The position numbers and the translations under genes were made by a program. DNA of 64,000 nt, from the NCBI GenBank assembly GCA_964498395.1, contig CAZCHE010000003.1, positions 124,001 through 188,000 of the forward strand, read 5' to 3'. Below, one piece after another: positions 16,263 to 25,168 of this stretch (position 1 is the first letter of the stretch; the number at the start of each line of letters is the position of its first letter). This stretch comes from Parapedobacter sp964498395 (GTDB taxonomy: Bacteria; Bacteroidota; Bacteroidia; Sphingobacteriales; Sphingobacteriaceae). Below the pieces are notes generated by a model, which had not been told where the DNA came from, made no database searches, and worked only from the letters and a program-made list of their open reading frames with translations.

Positions 16263-18200
16263 ATGTTTTCAACTATAAGACAAGCAACAATTACAAGAAA
16301 AGTAACAACATTGGTTTTGGCACTATTTGGTTTTGTCACAGGTATAAACGCCCAGCAGATTTTAGGAAATCAGCCCGATGCCAATATCACAGACTCTATT
16401 CCAACGCCGCTCCAAGAAGTGGTCATTAACGAAAATCGCCTGCAAATCCCCTTTGCCAAACAAAACCGAAACATTCAGATCATAGACCGCGCGCAAATCG
16501 ACGCATTGCCCGCCCGCTCCGTCAATGAACTACTTAGTTATATATCGGGTGTGGATTTGCGCCAGCGTGGCCCTTTTGGTTCCCAAGCAGATGTAAGCAT
16601 CGATGGCGGAAGTTTTGAGCAAACCCTGGTCTTGGTCAATGGCATTAAAGTACTGGATGCCCAGACCGCGCACAATAGCCTTAACCTACCCATTCCCACC
16701 GATGCAATTGAGCGCATCGAGGTGATACGAGGGCCGGCCGCCCGGATCTACGGCATCAACAGCCTTACCGGTGCCATCAATATCGTCACTAAAAAGCCGG
16801 AACAATCGGGCATGTCTGCACATGCTTATACGGGCACCGGATTCAAACAAGATACCGCCAACAATAATAACCTATTCCATGGGCGAGGCATACAGCTGGG
16901 CGGCACGTATTCAGGGAAATACCACCGTCAATCGCTCTATGGCAGCCATGAATCGGGTAATGGTTACCGTTATAATACCGCTTTCCGAAATAACAAGGCG
17001 CTTTACCAAGGCGATGTACATACCAATACGACGGACATCCTCTCGTTGATGGGCGGATTTGTACATAACGATTTCGGAGCAAATGGATACTATGCCGCTC
17101 CCGGCGACGTGGAATCTCAGGAAGTTGTGCAAACGATCTTAGCCGCCATTGGCTATCGGGCACAATTGGCGGAACGTTTCCTATTGTCCCCAAGAATAAG
17201 TTACCGATATGGGTATGACGATTATCGCTACTTCAAGCATGACCTCAGCCGTGCACGTAGCCAACATCACACGCATACGATCAATGCGGAAATCAATGGC
17301 ACCTTGCAAACCAATTTGGGTGATGTCGGATTGGGCCTGGAAATGCGCAATGAAACGATCAGAAGCACCAATATTGGCGACCACGACCGGAATAATTATG
17401 GCATGTATGCCGAATTCAAAACAGAAAAGATCAAGGACCTCTTGCTTAACGCAGGAGCATACATCAACTATAATTCTGACTATGGCTGGCAGGTGTTTCC
17501 GGGGATTGATCTGGGCTATCAGCTAAATAATAATTGGAAATTAGTGGCGCATACCGGCACGGGACAACGTATCCCCTCTTTTACCGACCTGCACCTCGAC
17601 CAGCGGCCCGGCAACATCGGCAACCCACGGCTCTTGACTGAAAACGCCTGGCACGCCGAAGGCGGTATCCACTACGCAGACAGCCGTTTCGTGGCCCATA
17701 CCCGGTATTTCTTCCGAAACATCAACGATTTTATCGATTGGGTACGGATATCATTGGATGAACCCTGGCAACCGCATAATTTTCAGAAAAACCGTACACA
17801 GGGCATCGCCTTTTCGGGTAGCTATAGATTATCCCCCAGTGAGGCAAAATCGGCTTGGATGGCTGGGCTGTCCTACACATGGCTTTCTCCCAAGTTTGAA
17901 GACAGCCATGAAGCAGGTTTCCTTTCCAAGTATGCCATCGAAAGCCTGCGTCACCAACTGGTGGCAAACCTCCATGTAAAAACCGGGCGATTTTCTGCCA
18001 CGGCAGCGGCCCGCTTCAACGAACGGATTTCATATCGGAGTTATTTCGTTGGAGATGCGCGAATAGCCTACCGACTTCATCCATTGGATGTTTACCTGGA
18101 TATACAGAATATCTTTGACGTCACCTATATCGAAGCCGCGGCAATTCCCATGCCGGGGAGGTGGTTTAGTTTAGGGGCTAAACTGGTTATCGGGAACTGA
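16263..18200 (+). CDS. TonB-dependent receptor, BtuB-like size class
   Basis: Outer-membrane active transporter of about 645 residues. A signal peptide ends near GINAQQ. The plug domain has QEVVINENRL, the VNELLSYISGVDLRQRGPFGSQADVSIDG region, QTLVLVNGIKV and IEVIRGPAARIYG. A 22-strand barrel ends in FSLGAKLVIGN. There is no CarboxypepD-like N-terminal extension, so it belongs to the classic siderophore/cobalamin type, not SusC. I see no cobalamin riboswitch in the short leader. ATG 16263 is chosen for its signal peptide; the ATG at 16212 lies in the palindrome. The divergent MocR gene may control it. Confidence 0.92.
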   Translation: MFSTIRQATITRKVTTLVLALFGFVTGINAQQILGNQPDANITDSIPTPLQEVVINENRLQIPFAKQNRNIQIIDRAQIDALPARSVNELLSYISGVDLRQRGPFGSQADVSIDGGSFEQTLVLVNGIKVLDAQTAHNSLNLPIPTDAIERIEVIRGPAARIYGINSLTGAINIVTKKPEQSGMSAHAYTGTGFKQDTANNNNLFHGRGIQLGGTYSGKYHRQSLYGSHESGNGYRYNTAFRNNKALYQGDVHTNTTDILSLMGGFVHNDFGANGYYAAPGDVESQEVVQTILAAIGYRAQLAERFLLSPRISYRYGYDDYRYFKHDLSRARSQHHTHTINAEINGTLQTNLGDVGLGLEMRNETIRSTNIGDHDRNNYGMYAEFKTEKIKDLLLNAGAYINYNSDYGWQVFPGIDLGYQLNNNWKLVAHTGTGQRIPSFTDLHLDQRPGNIGNPRLLTENAWHAEGGIHYADSRFVAHTRYFFRNINDFIDWVRISLDEPWQPHNFQKNRTQGIAFSGSYRLSPSEAKSAWMAGLSYTWLSPKFEDSHEAGFLSKYAIESLRHQLVANLHVKTGRFSATAAARFNERISYRSYFVGDARIAYRLHPLDVYLDIQNIFDVTYIEAAAIPMPGRWFSLGAKLVIGN

Positions 18201-18219
18201 TAAAAAGACCGGAGACGGG

Positions 18220-18260
18220 AGACCGAAGACCGAAGTTTGGATAACCTCCGTCTTCGGTCT
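18220..18260. terminator. Bidirectional terminator-like hairpin in gaccgaagac repeat
   Basis: Arms AGACCGAAGAC (18220-18230) and GTCTTCGGTCT (18250-18260), 11 bp perfect with a 19-base loop, lie between the convergent TonB receptor and aquaporin genes. The arms are part of the cttcggtcttc repeat family also seen near 4490. T-richness downstream is modest. Confidence 0.45.
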
Positions 18261-18281
18261 TCTAACTTCGGTCTTCTATCT

Positions 18282-18998
18282 TCAGTCTTTCTTCTCCAAC
18301 AGCCGCCAGACTACCGCAGCCACTACCGCGCCAGTGACGGGCGCCACGATAAACAACCACAGTTGGCTCAGGGCTACGCCACCGGCCAATAAAGCTGGGC
18401 CGAAACTACGGGCAGGATTTACAGAAGTACCGGTAATCGGGATCGCGACCAAGTGAATAAGCACCAACGTAAGACCGATAGCTAATCCCGCCATGGTGCC
18501 ATTGCCCCATTTCGAGGTCGCGCCAAAGATGACAAACAAGAATAAGAAGGTCAGTACGGCTTCCGCGAGGAATGCTGCCGAGGTGCCATATTCATTTTGG
18601 TAACCTGCCCCCCAACCATTGGAGCCATACGCCCATTCGCCGGGCGTGAAACCGGCAAGCTGCCCACTTAATACCTGTTGCAAGACAAATGCTCCTAACA
18701 GCGCCCCAATCAACTGGGCAACGATGTAGGCAATGGCATCACCTACCGAAATCTTGCCATTAACCAGCATGGCAATCGTAATGGCCGGGTTGATGTGGCA
18801 TCCGCTAATGCCTCCGATGGCATAGGCAAACACGACAACCGCCAGGCCGAATGCAAAAGAAATACCCAATAGGCCCAGCCCCGAAAGCCCGGCCATTGTG
18901 TCCACCCCAGCTACCGCAGCAGCACCGCAGCCAAACAGCACCAAACCGAAGGTACCGATTAATTCAGCTACAATTTTCGTTGATGTTTTTATTTCCAT
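18282..18998 (-). CDS. aqpZ: Aquaporin Z
   Basis: Inner-membrane water channel of 238 residues with six helices. The two NPA half-helices are visible as GCHINPAIT and SVNPARSFGPA; the Arg after the second NPA is the selectivity-filter Arg. The ending GAVVAAVVWRLLEKKD is typical of AqpZ. A TATCTTTG -7 element lies at 19022-19029 on the minus strand. It is convergent with the TonB receptor gene. Confidence 0.95.
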   Translation of the reverse strand: MEIKTSTKIVAELIGTFGLVLFGCGAAAVAGVDTMAGLSGLGLLGISFAFGLAVVVFAYAIGGISGCHINPAITIAMLVNGKISVGDAIAYIVAQLIGALLGAFVLQQVLSGQLAGFTPGEWAYGSNGWGAGYQNEYGTSAAFLAEAVLTFLFLFVIFGATSKWGNGTMAGLAIGLTLVLIHLVAIPITGTSVNPARSFGPALLAGGVALSQLWLFIVAPVTGAVVAAVVWRLLEKKD

Positions 18999-19106
18999 GA
19001 TTTTAATGAATTGGTTTATATCAAAGATAAGTATTATCGATAAGGTAGTACGTATACCCTTGGTTTTTAATTCGATATGTAGCTATTCTACGACAACACC
19101 AAATAC

Positions 19107-19134
19107 AAAAAAAGCCGCGCTTCACAGCGAGGCC
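19107..19134 (-). terminator. Rho-independent terminator reading toward aqpZ
   Basis: On the minus strand a GC-rich stem (GCC/GGC, one mismatch, CGCT/AGCG, GTGA loop) is followed by seven T residues (the A-run 19107-19113). It lies between the repeat array and aqpZ, which implies minus-strand transcription through the array. Confidence 0.6.
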
Positions 19135-19147
19135 TTTCCATTTAACC

Positions 19148-19320
19148 AAACCTAACAAAATGAATATCTTAAAATTCATTTTGTTTGCTCATCCATGCCC
19201 CAAAAAAACAGACACCTTTATGGATAAACCTAACAAAATGAATATTTTAAATTTTATGTTATTGGCTCATCTGGGCAACAGAAAATTTATACGAAATCAG
19301 GTAAACCTAAAAAAATGAAT
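19148..19320. repeat. Tandem repeat array, 77-78 bp period, 2.2 copies
   Basis: A 45-bp block beginning aaacctaacaaaatgaata and ending gctcat occurs at 19148-19192 and 19226-19270 with about six differences; a third partial copy (aaacctaaaaaaatgaat) is at 19303-19320. Starts are 78 and 77 bp apart. The first copy contains an inverted repeat, AACAAAATGAAT (19154-19165) with ATTCATTTTGTT (19174-19185), which has decayed in the second copy. Confidence 0.65.
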
Positions 19321-19398
19321 GTTCCTTTCTGATGCCACAAAGATGGTGCTGTGATGTTAGCTTCCCGTTAAACAGCAATTAATATTTTGTTTTTTTAA

Positions 19399-19460
19399 TA
19401 GCATTTGAAATAAAGAGAAAGGCTGCCTTTAGGCAGCCTTTCTCTTTATTTCAAATGCTA
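19399..19460 (-). terminator. Perfect 29-bp stem hairpin after the beta-helix gene
   Basis: Arms at 19399-19427 and 19432-19460 pair without a mismatch around a 4-base loop; the core is AAAGGCTGCC-ttta-GGCAGCCTTT. It lies 24 bp after the stop of the minus-strand beta-helix gene and probably ends that transcript. The outer 18 bp are AT-rich and unusually long for a terminator. Confidence 0.65.
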
Positions 19461-19484
19461 AAAAGGATTTCTTATGATCGGAAA

Positions 19485-20684
19485 CTACCAACCAACTGTC
19501 CAGCCATCAGCCCAATCCGGTTTACCTGTACCGTTACCAGCACCTGTAGCCTCAGGATTTTCAGTGAATACCTTCGTGATGTCGACTGCGTTTCCTGCGG
19601 TATTCGCTCCTTTTGCTTTAGTACCTATATTTTCAAAGCGAACGTTAGTTGCTTTCAAGGTACCTGCTTCTACGAAAGCCAACCCTTCGTCGTGCTGGAT
19701 ATCAAAACCCGTAGCCCAGTTGCTCAATACGACGTTGTCGAAGCTACCGTTTGTGCCCACGCGCATCTTAATGGCTTGCGGTTCTGGTCCGCCATCGCCG
19801 TTACCAACCAACGTCAGGTTTTTAATTACCGGGTTAGATATCGGTGTTGCACCATGGTTGCTTGAGTTATTGTCAGCTTCGATTCCCCTGTTGCCATCAT
19901 TCGACCGAAAACCGTACCAGTACTCTCCGGTACCGGTCCATCCTTCTGTCCAGTCAAAAATGTCGTCGCCTACGGATTCATGCTTGTTGATAGCTACTAA
20001 ATACCTTGCATCAACTGTACCTCCAAACCATTCAAAAGCATCATCAGATCCTTCGTAAGACTGCACATATTCGATGGTAGTGCCTTTACCTACACCGAAC
20101 AATGACAATCCATTAAATTCCTTTTCACTGTTATAGGAATAACCAGAATATTCAATACGCAGGTACTTAATTGACCCCGAATTATCATTGGCGTTTGTCC
20201 CACCATATGTCAGATCAGAAACCTCCGCTGAAGCGGTTTCCGCTTTGTTGATCGGTGCGCGACCGCAGATAACCACTCCGCCCCATGCGCTAGGTGCTTT
20301 CGTGGTTGCCGTAAACACTACAGGGTTGGAAGCACTGCCTTCTACATTGATCTTACCCCCTTGAGCAACTGCGATGTAACGGATATCTTGACGAGCGGTG
20401 CTTACATCAGTCGCTTCAATTGTTACGCCCGCTTTGATTGTTAACGTAGCACCCTCATTCACGATAAGTTTTCCCGTCAGTTTGTAAGTGCCAGACTCCA
20501 ATGTAACGGCACCTTCGTTGATTTCTCCATGTAAGTCATCCCTGACCACCTCAAAACCACCACCAGTTGGCGGTTCTACCGGGTCATCGCTACACGAACT
20601 TAAACCCAATACAGAAACCCCAGCAAGGACTAAACCGAACTGATTGATTTTCGAAAAAAAAGTCGATCTTTTCATCATCTTCAT
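19485..20684 (-). CDS. Beta-helix lipoprotein of unknown function
   Basis: Predicted lipoprotein of 399 residues with lipobox LGLSSC. After a short Pro/Gly linker, the sequence has repeated right-handed beta-helix-like turns: KLTGKLIVNEGATLTIKAG, KINVEGSASNPVVFTA, IKYLRIEYSGYSYN and VIKNLTLVGNGDGG, with several DxxxW/WFGG loops. It resembles, from memory, a widespread Bacteroidota family of secreted proteins of unknown role. It lies 80 bp downstream of a 914-residue TonB receptor on the same strand and may be its surface partner, though a separate -7 element TAAATTTG (20706-20713, minus) suggests it can also be transcribed alone. No enzymatic motif is recognised. Confidence 0.8.
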   Translation of the reverse strand: MKMMKRSTFFSKINQFGLVLAGVSVLGLSSCSDDPVEPPTGGGFEVVRDDLHGEINEGAVTLESGTYKLTGKLIVNEGATLTIKAGVTIEATDVSTARQDIRYIAVAQGGKINVEGSASNPVVFTATTKAPSAWGGVVICGRAPINKAETASAEVSDLTYGGTNANDNSGSIKYLRIEYSGYSYNSEKEFNGLSLFGVGKGTTIEYVQSYEGSDDAFEWFGGTVDARYLVAINKHESVGDDIFDWTEGWTGTGEYWYGFRSNDGNRGIEADNNSSNHGATPISNPVIKNLTLVGNGDGGPEPQAIKMRVGTNGSFDNVVLSNWATGFDIQHDEGLAFVEAGTLKATNVRFENIGTKAKGANTAGNAVDITKVFTENPEATGAGNGTGKPDWADGWTVGW

Positions 20685-20764
20685 TTTATATAATTATTTA
20701 CAACGCAAATTTATGCACCAACAATTACCTGAAAATTAGGTTAATATTAAGCTTGCATTAACAG

Positions 20765-23509
20765 CTATAACGCATACTTGAATCCGAGAGAAAACCAAAC
20801 CCCTCTTTTATAGGACACAATGGTTACCGGTGCATTCGCATTATCTTGGATCCTCTCGTATGCAGGATTAAGCAGATTCTTTGCAGCAGCATCAATACCG
20901 AACCGCTTGTTCAATTTGTATTTCAGAACAAGGTCAAGCGTGCTCACCCCTTTATCGATCTGGTTTCCTTTCTGCTCGGTTCCAAGTGCATAAATACGGT
21001 CCGAAAAATAGTTATACACCACTGTCGCCATTATATTGGATTGACTACTCCAAGTCCTGCTATAGGATAAATCCGCATTGGCAATAAAATCGGATGCACC
21101 CGTAAACGCCGCCCGATCATGGGTCGTATTCAAATTATAACGGGTTTCCCTTCGTACCTTGTCAGCATTCAATTCTTGGTCGGTCTGCATATATGCGGCA
21201 TTCCCACCCACAGAAAGTATGCTCATACCGTTGTTAAAGTCGAATAGATCCTTCTTCACTTCAACTTCCAATCCATACACCGTTCCCCAATCGCCGGTAT
21301 TGATGAACGAGATATCATTGGTCGAAGAGGCAAGTGTTATTTGGTTGATGGGATCAACGATATATTTCCCGAACACCGTTATTGACAATAATTCGGAAAT
21401 TTTCGGGAAAGCTTCCCACTTCAAATCCAAATTATAATCTTGCGACGGATATAAGTCAGGGTTACCTTGCTTTTTCTCGGTCACATCTTCGTAAATAAAG
21501 AGCGCCCGTTCTTTGAATTGCGGAAGGGTATAGGTTCTGCTCGCACCCAACCGGAGATTCTGCTTTTCAGTTAGCTCATATTTCAAATTCAAGCTTGGCA
21601 AAAATCCATTTCTGGAAAACGTATTGGTTGTTCCCGAACGGTCGAGGTTGGTCAGGTAGTAGATAGATTGCTTGATATGTTCATACCTCAATCCTAAAAC
21701 ACCGACTAGTTTATCCGCCAACTGATAATCAACCGCACCGTAGACCGCATGAATATTTTGCTCACCCGTATAAACCTGGGGAAGATCCAGTGTGAATCCT
21801 TGAATGGTAAAGAACCGGGAACGATTTTGCTCATTAAAAAGCACATCTAAATTATCCGTATCAACTTCTTGCTGCATCCCTTGTTGATTGAGGTTGAAAT
21901 TAAACTGAATATCTTCAAAATCGCGTTTTTTGAACTTCCCGTTATAACCAATCGTGATGGCACCTTTTTCGTTTCCAGATTCACCAATCTTGTAATTCCC
22001 CGCCAGGTTGACGGCGTAGTCGCGCTCAGATAAATCTTGGTAATACCGGTGATTATCAGACGGATCGTTTCGTACCGCCACCCGATAACCTAAATCGTCG
22101 GCAACTCGTGTGATATTCTGCATACGATCTGGCATGGTGCTCACCACATTATTGACGGATAACCCCCAGTCTATATCCAATCGGTCAGTCAATGCATGCG
22201 TTCCCAACAATTGATTGACAAATATTTTATTTTGCCTGAACGTGCCTCGTTGAACGATACCTGTGCTGTTTTCCGCTAGGTCACGGATAAACCCGCTGTA
22301 CGTATCTCGATATTGGTCAGAACTATTGACAAATAGGAAGTTATACGAAAGTCGATTTGACTGATTGAACTGGAAACCAGCATTTAGCATCCCGGTGGTG
22401 TTAGTCGTATAACCAAACCGAACTTGGTCAAAGTCTTTCAATTGCTCACCACCTGCCGCCAATTCCCTGTTGAATCCCGCTAAATAATTGTAATCATTGC
22501 CATACTTGACCGTACCAAATAGACTCAGTCGGCGGCCTCCCTGAAACGCAAAGGACTTGCCTCCTGTGACGCCCAGCGAACCCGCAATCGGCTGTCTTGA
22601 TATCGGATTTAATGAGTGATCAAAATTCCATCCATCTAACGGGTCTTTGGGTACACCATAATTCACAAAACCCGATACACTCGGGCCCTGTTGGAAGCTG
22701 AAATTATCCCATTGGTTAATCGTATTGGTATTCGTTGTTCCTCCAATGCTCAGTTCGAGGAATCCATCGCCGATATAGTTCTTGCTCTGTATATCCACAT
22801 TTCCCCCGGCGTAGTCGCCTGACATGTACGCACTGTATACTTTGTCAATAGCGATGTAATCGACAATATCGGTGGAGAAAAGGTCCAAATCGATATTCTT
22901 GCGCTCAGGGTCATTAGACGGGATCGGCAGTCCGTTCAATGTGGTTGTATTATACCGATCTCCCAACCCCCTTACATAGATTTGGCTGGAGCCTGCCATT
23001 CTCGAAATCCCACTCATCTTAGCCAAAGCTGAAGCAGCATCTCCCACCCCTTTCCTTGACAATTCCTGAGCGCCGATCATTTCAACCATTACATTGGACT
23101 GTCGACGCATATCCAGCAATACGGCTTCGCTCACGCGCTCTCTCCTTCTTACCACTACAACTTCATCCAATAACGAGTTCTCCGCCAAAAGCGACATACT
23201 AACCAATGCCGGTTCATCGGTAGACACGGTAAATGTGGTCGAATCGGAAAAGTACCCCACCATCGAAGCTGTTATACCGTATTCTTTGGAAGCATCTTTG
23301 GGGAGTGGGATAAAAAATTCGCCAACGGCATTGGATGTTCCACCATAATTGACACCTGACACATTTAGCGTCACACCCTCTAGCGGTTTCAGCGTCTCGA
23401 TATCCAGTATTATACCTCTTACCCCCGAACCACTCTGCCCCGATACATTCAGAGAAAGACAAGTAAAAGCAAAAAATAAAAGGTAGAGAAAGTAATCGTT
23501 TTTGATCAT
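20765..23509 (-). CDS. TonB-dependent receptor with CarboxypepD_reg-like N-terminal domain
   Basis: Outer-membrane receptor of 914 residues. A signal peptide (residues about 1-24) is followed by a carboxypeptidase-regulatory-like beta-sandwich (GVRGIILDIETLKPLEGVTLNVSG), then a plug with LLDEVVVV, IYVRGLGDRYNTTTLNGLP and DYAGGNVDIQSKNY, and a large barrel ending in WFSLGFKYAL. It lacks the SusC/RagA plug signature and has no SusD neighbour; instead a beta-helix lipoprotein follows. The substrate is not evident. A weak -7 element (TAAGTTTC, 23539-23546, minus) precedes it. Confidence 0.88.
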   Translation of the reverse strand: MIKNDYFLYLLFFAFTCLSLNVSGQSGSGVRGIILDIETLKPLEGVTLNVSGVNYGGTSNAVGEFFIPLPKDASKEYGITASMVGYFSDSTTFTVSTDEPALVSMSLLAENSLLDEVVVVRRRERVSEAVLLDMRRQSNVMVEMIGAQELSRKGVGDAASALAKMSGISRMAGSSQIYVRGLGDRYNTTTLNGLPIPSNDPERKNIDLDLFSTDIVDYIAIDKVYSAYMSGDYAGGNVDIQSKNYIGDGFLELSIGGTTNTNTINQWDNFSFQQGPSVSGFVNYGVPKDPLDGWNFDHSLNPISRQPIAGSLGVTGGKSFAFQGGRRLSLFGTVKYGNDYNYLAGFNRELAAGGEQLKDFDQVRFGYTTNTTGMLNAGFQFNQSNRLSYNFLFVNSSDQYRDTYSGFIRDLAENSTGIVQRGTFRQNKIFVNQLLGTHALTDRLDIDWGLSVNNVVSTMPDRMQNITRVADDLGYRVAVRNDPSDNHRYYQDLSERDYAVNLAGNYKIGESGNEKGAITIGYNGKFKKRDFEDIQFNFNLNQQGMQQEVDTDNLDVLFNEQNRSRFFTIQGFTLDLPQVYTGEQNIHAVYGAVDYQLADKLVGVLGLRYEHIKQSIYYLTNLDRSGTTNTFSRNGFLPSLNLKYELTEKQNLRLGASRTYTLPQFKERALFIYEDVTEKKQGNPDLYPSQDYNLDLKWEAFPKISELLSITVFGKYIVDPINQITLASSTNDISFINTGDWGTVYGLEVEVKKDLFDFNNGMSILSVGGNAAYMQTDQELNADKVRRETRYNLNTTHDRAAFTGASDFIANADLSYSRTWSSQSNIMATVVYNYFSDRIYALGTEQKGNQIDKGVSTLDLVLKYKLNKRFGIDAAAKNLLNPAYERIQDNANAPVTIVSYKRGVWFSLGFKYAL

Positions 23510-23706
23510 TATGAGTCGTTAAATTTCCTGCAAAAAAAGAAACTTAACATTACCTCATTGTTAATAGAAAATGAATGAATGTTTAGGTTTATGTTAAAAA
23601 TATGTTTATTAGCTCATTTACAGTAAATTAATCAGCATCATTTAGACAGTCTATGCCAGTACCCCGAAACAAACGCAATAAAAGCCAGCACAAAATGCCG
23701 GACATG

Positions 23707-24819
23707 CTAAAACACCTCCGCTACGGCATGTAAGGGCAGGTCAAACGCTTGGGCAACTCCTTGATACACCACTTTGCCTTCCACAATGTTTAATCCTTTC
23801 ATCAATGCTTCATCCCTGGCACAGGCTTCTTTCCAACCACGATTGGCAATTTGGATGATATAGGGTAACGTAGAATTGGTCAACGCCAATGTTGACGTAA
23901 ACGGCACGGCACCGGGCATGTTAGCCACACAATAGTGTAAGACATCGTCGATAATATAGGTAGGGTTTTCATGCGTGGTGGGCACACATGTTTCTACACA
24001 GCCACCCTGATCTACCGCCACGTCGACAATCACCGTACCAGGGCGCATCGTCTTCAACATATCACGGGTAATCAGGCTAGGCGCCTTTGCACCGTGTATC
24101 AAAACAGCTCCAATAATCAGGTCATGGGTTTTGATCATTTTTCTGATGGTGTATTGGCTGGAATATTGGGTAACCACATGCGAAGGCAGGATGTCATTCA
24201 CATAACGCAGCCGGTCGGTATTGATATCTAAAATGGTCACGTGCGCCCCTAATCCAGATGCCATTTTCGCAGCTTGGACACCCACGATACCGGCACCCAA
24301 TATCAGCACCCTACCGGGAGGCACGCCTGGCACACCTCCCAGCAGCACTCCCCGCCCCCTGACTGGCTTTTCCAAATAACGCGCACCCTGCTGCACCGCC
24401 ATGCGGCCGGCTACTTCGGACATCGGTGTCAACAAAGGTAGGGAATGATCCGCCTTTTCAACCGTTTCATAAGCAATGCATACCGCTCCCCTACCGATCA
24501 TGGCTTCCGTAAGGGCGATACTCGAAGCAAAATGGAAATAGGTAAAGATGATCTGGCCTGGGCGCGCAAGACGCAACTCGTTATCGATGGGCTCCTTCAC
24601 CTTAACGATCATATCGGCCCTAGCCCAAATATCGTGTGGATCAGTCACCACTTCGGCTCCAGCACTCTCATATTCGGCATCGGATATCCCACTTCCTTTC
24701 CCAGCACCCTGTTCAACCAAAATATGGTGATCATATTGCTTCAATTCAAACACACCAGATGCAGTTATCGCCACTCGGCTTTCATTATTTTTAATTTCTT
24801 TCGGTATTCCAATAATCAT
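23707..24819 (-). CDS. ald: Alanine dehydrogenase
   Basis: NAD-dependent oxidative deamination of L-alanine to pyruvate and ammonium in the cytosol; 370 residues, the usual length. The N-terminal MIIGIPKEIKNNESRVA, the catalytic Lys in VKVKEP, His in TYFHFASS, and the Rossmann loop VLILGAGIVGVQAAKMA are all visible, as is VAVDQGGCVET. A TATTTTTG -7 element lies at 24845-24852 on the minus strand. It is monocistronic; the region upstream is very AT-rich. Confidence 0.95.
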   Translation of the reverse strand: MIIGIPKEIKNNESRVAITASGVFELKQYDHHILVEQGAGKGSGISDAEYESAGAEVVTDPHDIWARADMIVKVKEPIDNELRLARPGQIIFTYFHFASSIALTEAMIGRGAVCIAYETVEKADHSLPLLTPMSEVAGRMAVQQGARYLEKPVRGRGVLLGGVPGVPPGRVLILGAGIVGVQAAKMASGLGAHVTILDINTDRLRYVNDILPSHVVTQYSSQYTIRKMIKTHDLIIGAVLIHGAKAPSLITRDMLKTMRPGTVIVDVAVDQGGCVETCVPTTHENPTYIIDDVLHYCVANMPGAVPFTSTLALTNSTLPYIIQIANRGWKEACARDEALMKGLNIVEGKVVYQGVAQAFDLPLHAVAEVF

Positions 24820-25168
24820 ATTAATATAAAATTGATTTTTTATCCAAAAATAGACAAAATATTAAGTAAATATCTTATATATTATAAATATGACATTAAA
24901 ATTCAAGACAAAACACAATTTATATAAGTGAAATATCTAAATAAAACCAAAATATCAGAATACAAAATCAAAAAAACATTAAAAATATGCATTTCACGAC
25001 AATTCATACTGCCGACAACCAAATAACTCGCGTCATGCGTATACGACCAAGCATATCAATAAAGTTGCATTAATATGGTGTTTTTATAAGTAGAATCCCC
25101 TAACTTCGTTCATTTACGTAACAGGACTCTTGTTAAGTGAATGGCAGCAAGAACACAAGACCAGTATT
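24820..25168. other. AT-rich intergenic region between ald and the ABC operon
   Basis: About 350 bp separating divergent genes. Bases 24830-25000 are strongly AT-rich, with runs such as aatattaagtaaatatctt. The ald -7 element is at 24845-24852. For the ABC operon, TAACTTCG near 25100 is a weak -7 candidate. I found no gene, RNA or convincing Zur/Fur-type palindrome. Confidence 0.45.

Larger units (their letters stand above)
18999..19484. other. Intergenic region with terminators and a tandem repeat array
   Basis: About 486 bp between aqpZ and the beta-helix lipoprotein. It contains the aqpZ -7 element (19022-19029), a minus-strand terminator (19107-19134), a 77-78 bp tandem repeat array (19148-19320) and a 29-bp perfect hairpin (19399-19460). 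An open frame of 52 codons (19160-19318, +) runs through the array; I cannot tell whether it is translated. Confidence 0.6.

Noticed and set aside
25020..25168. Zur/Fur box upstream of the ABC operon
   Set aside because: No palindrome convincing enough was found; the metal link rests on the His-rich loop and context only.
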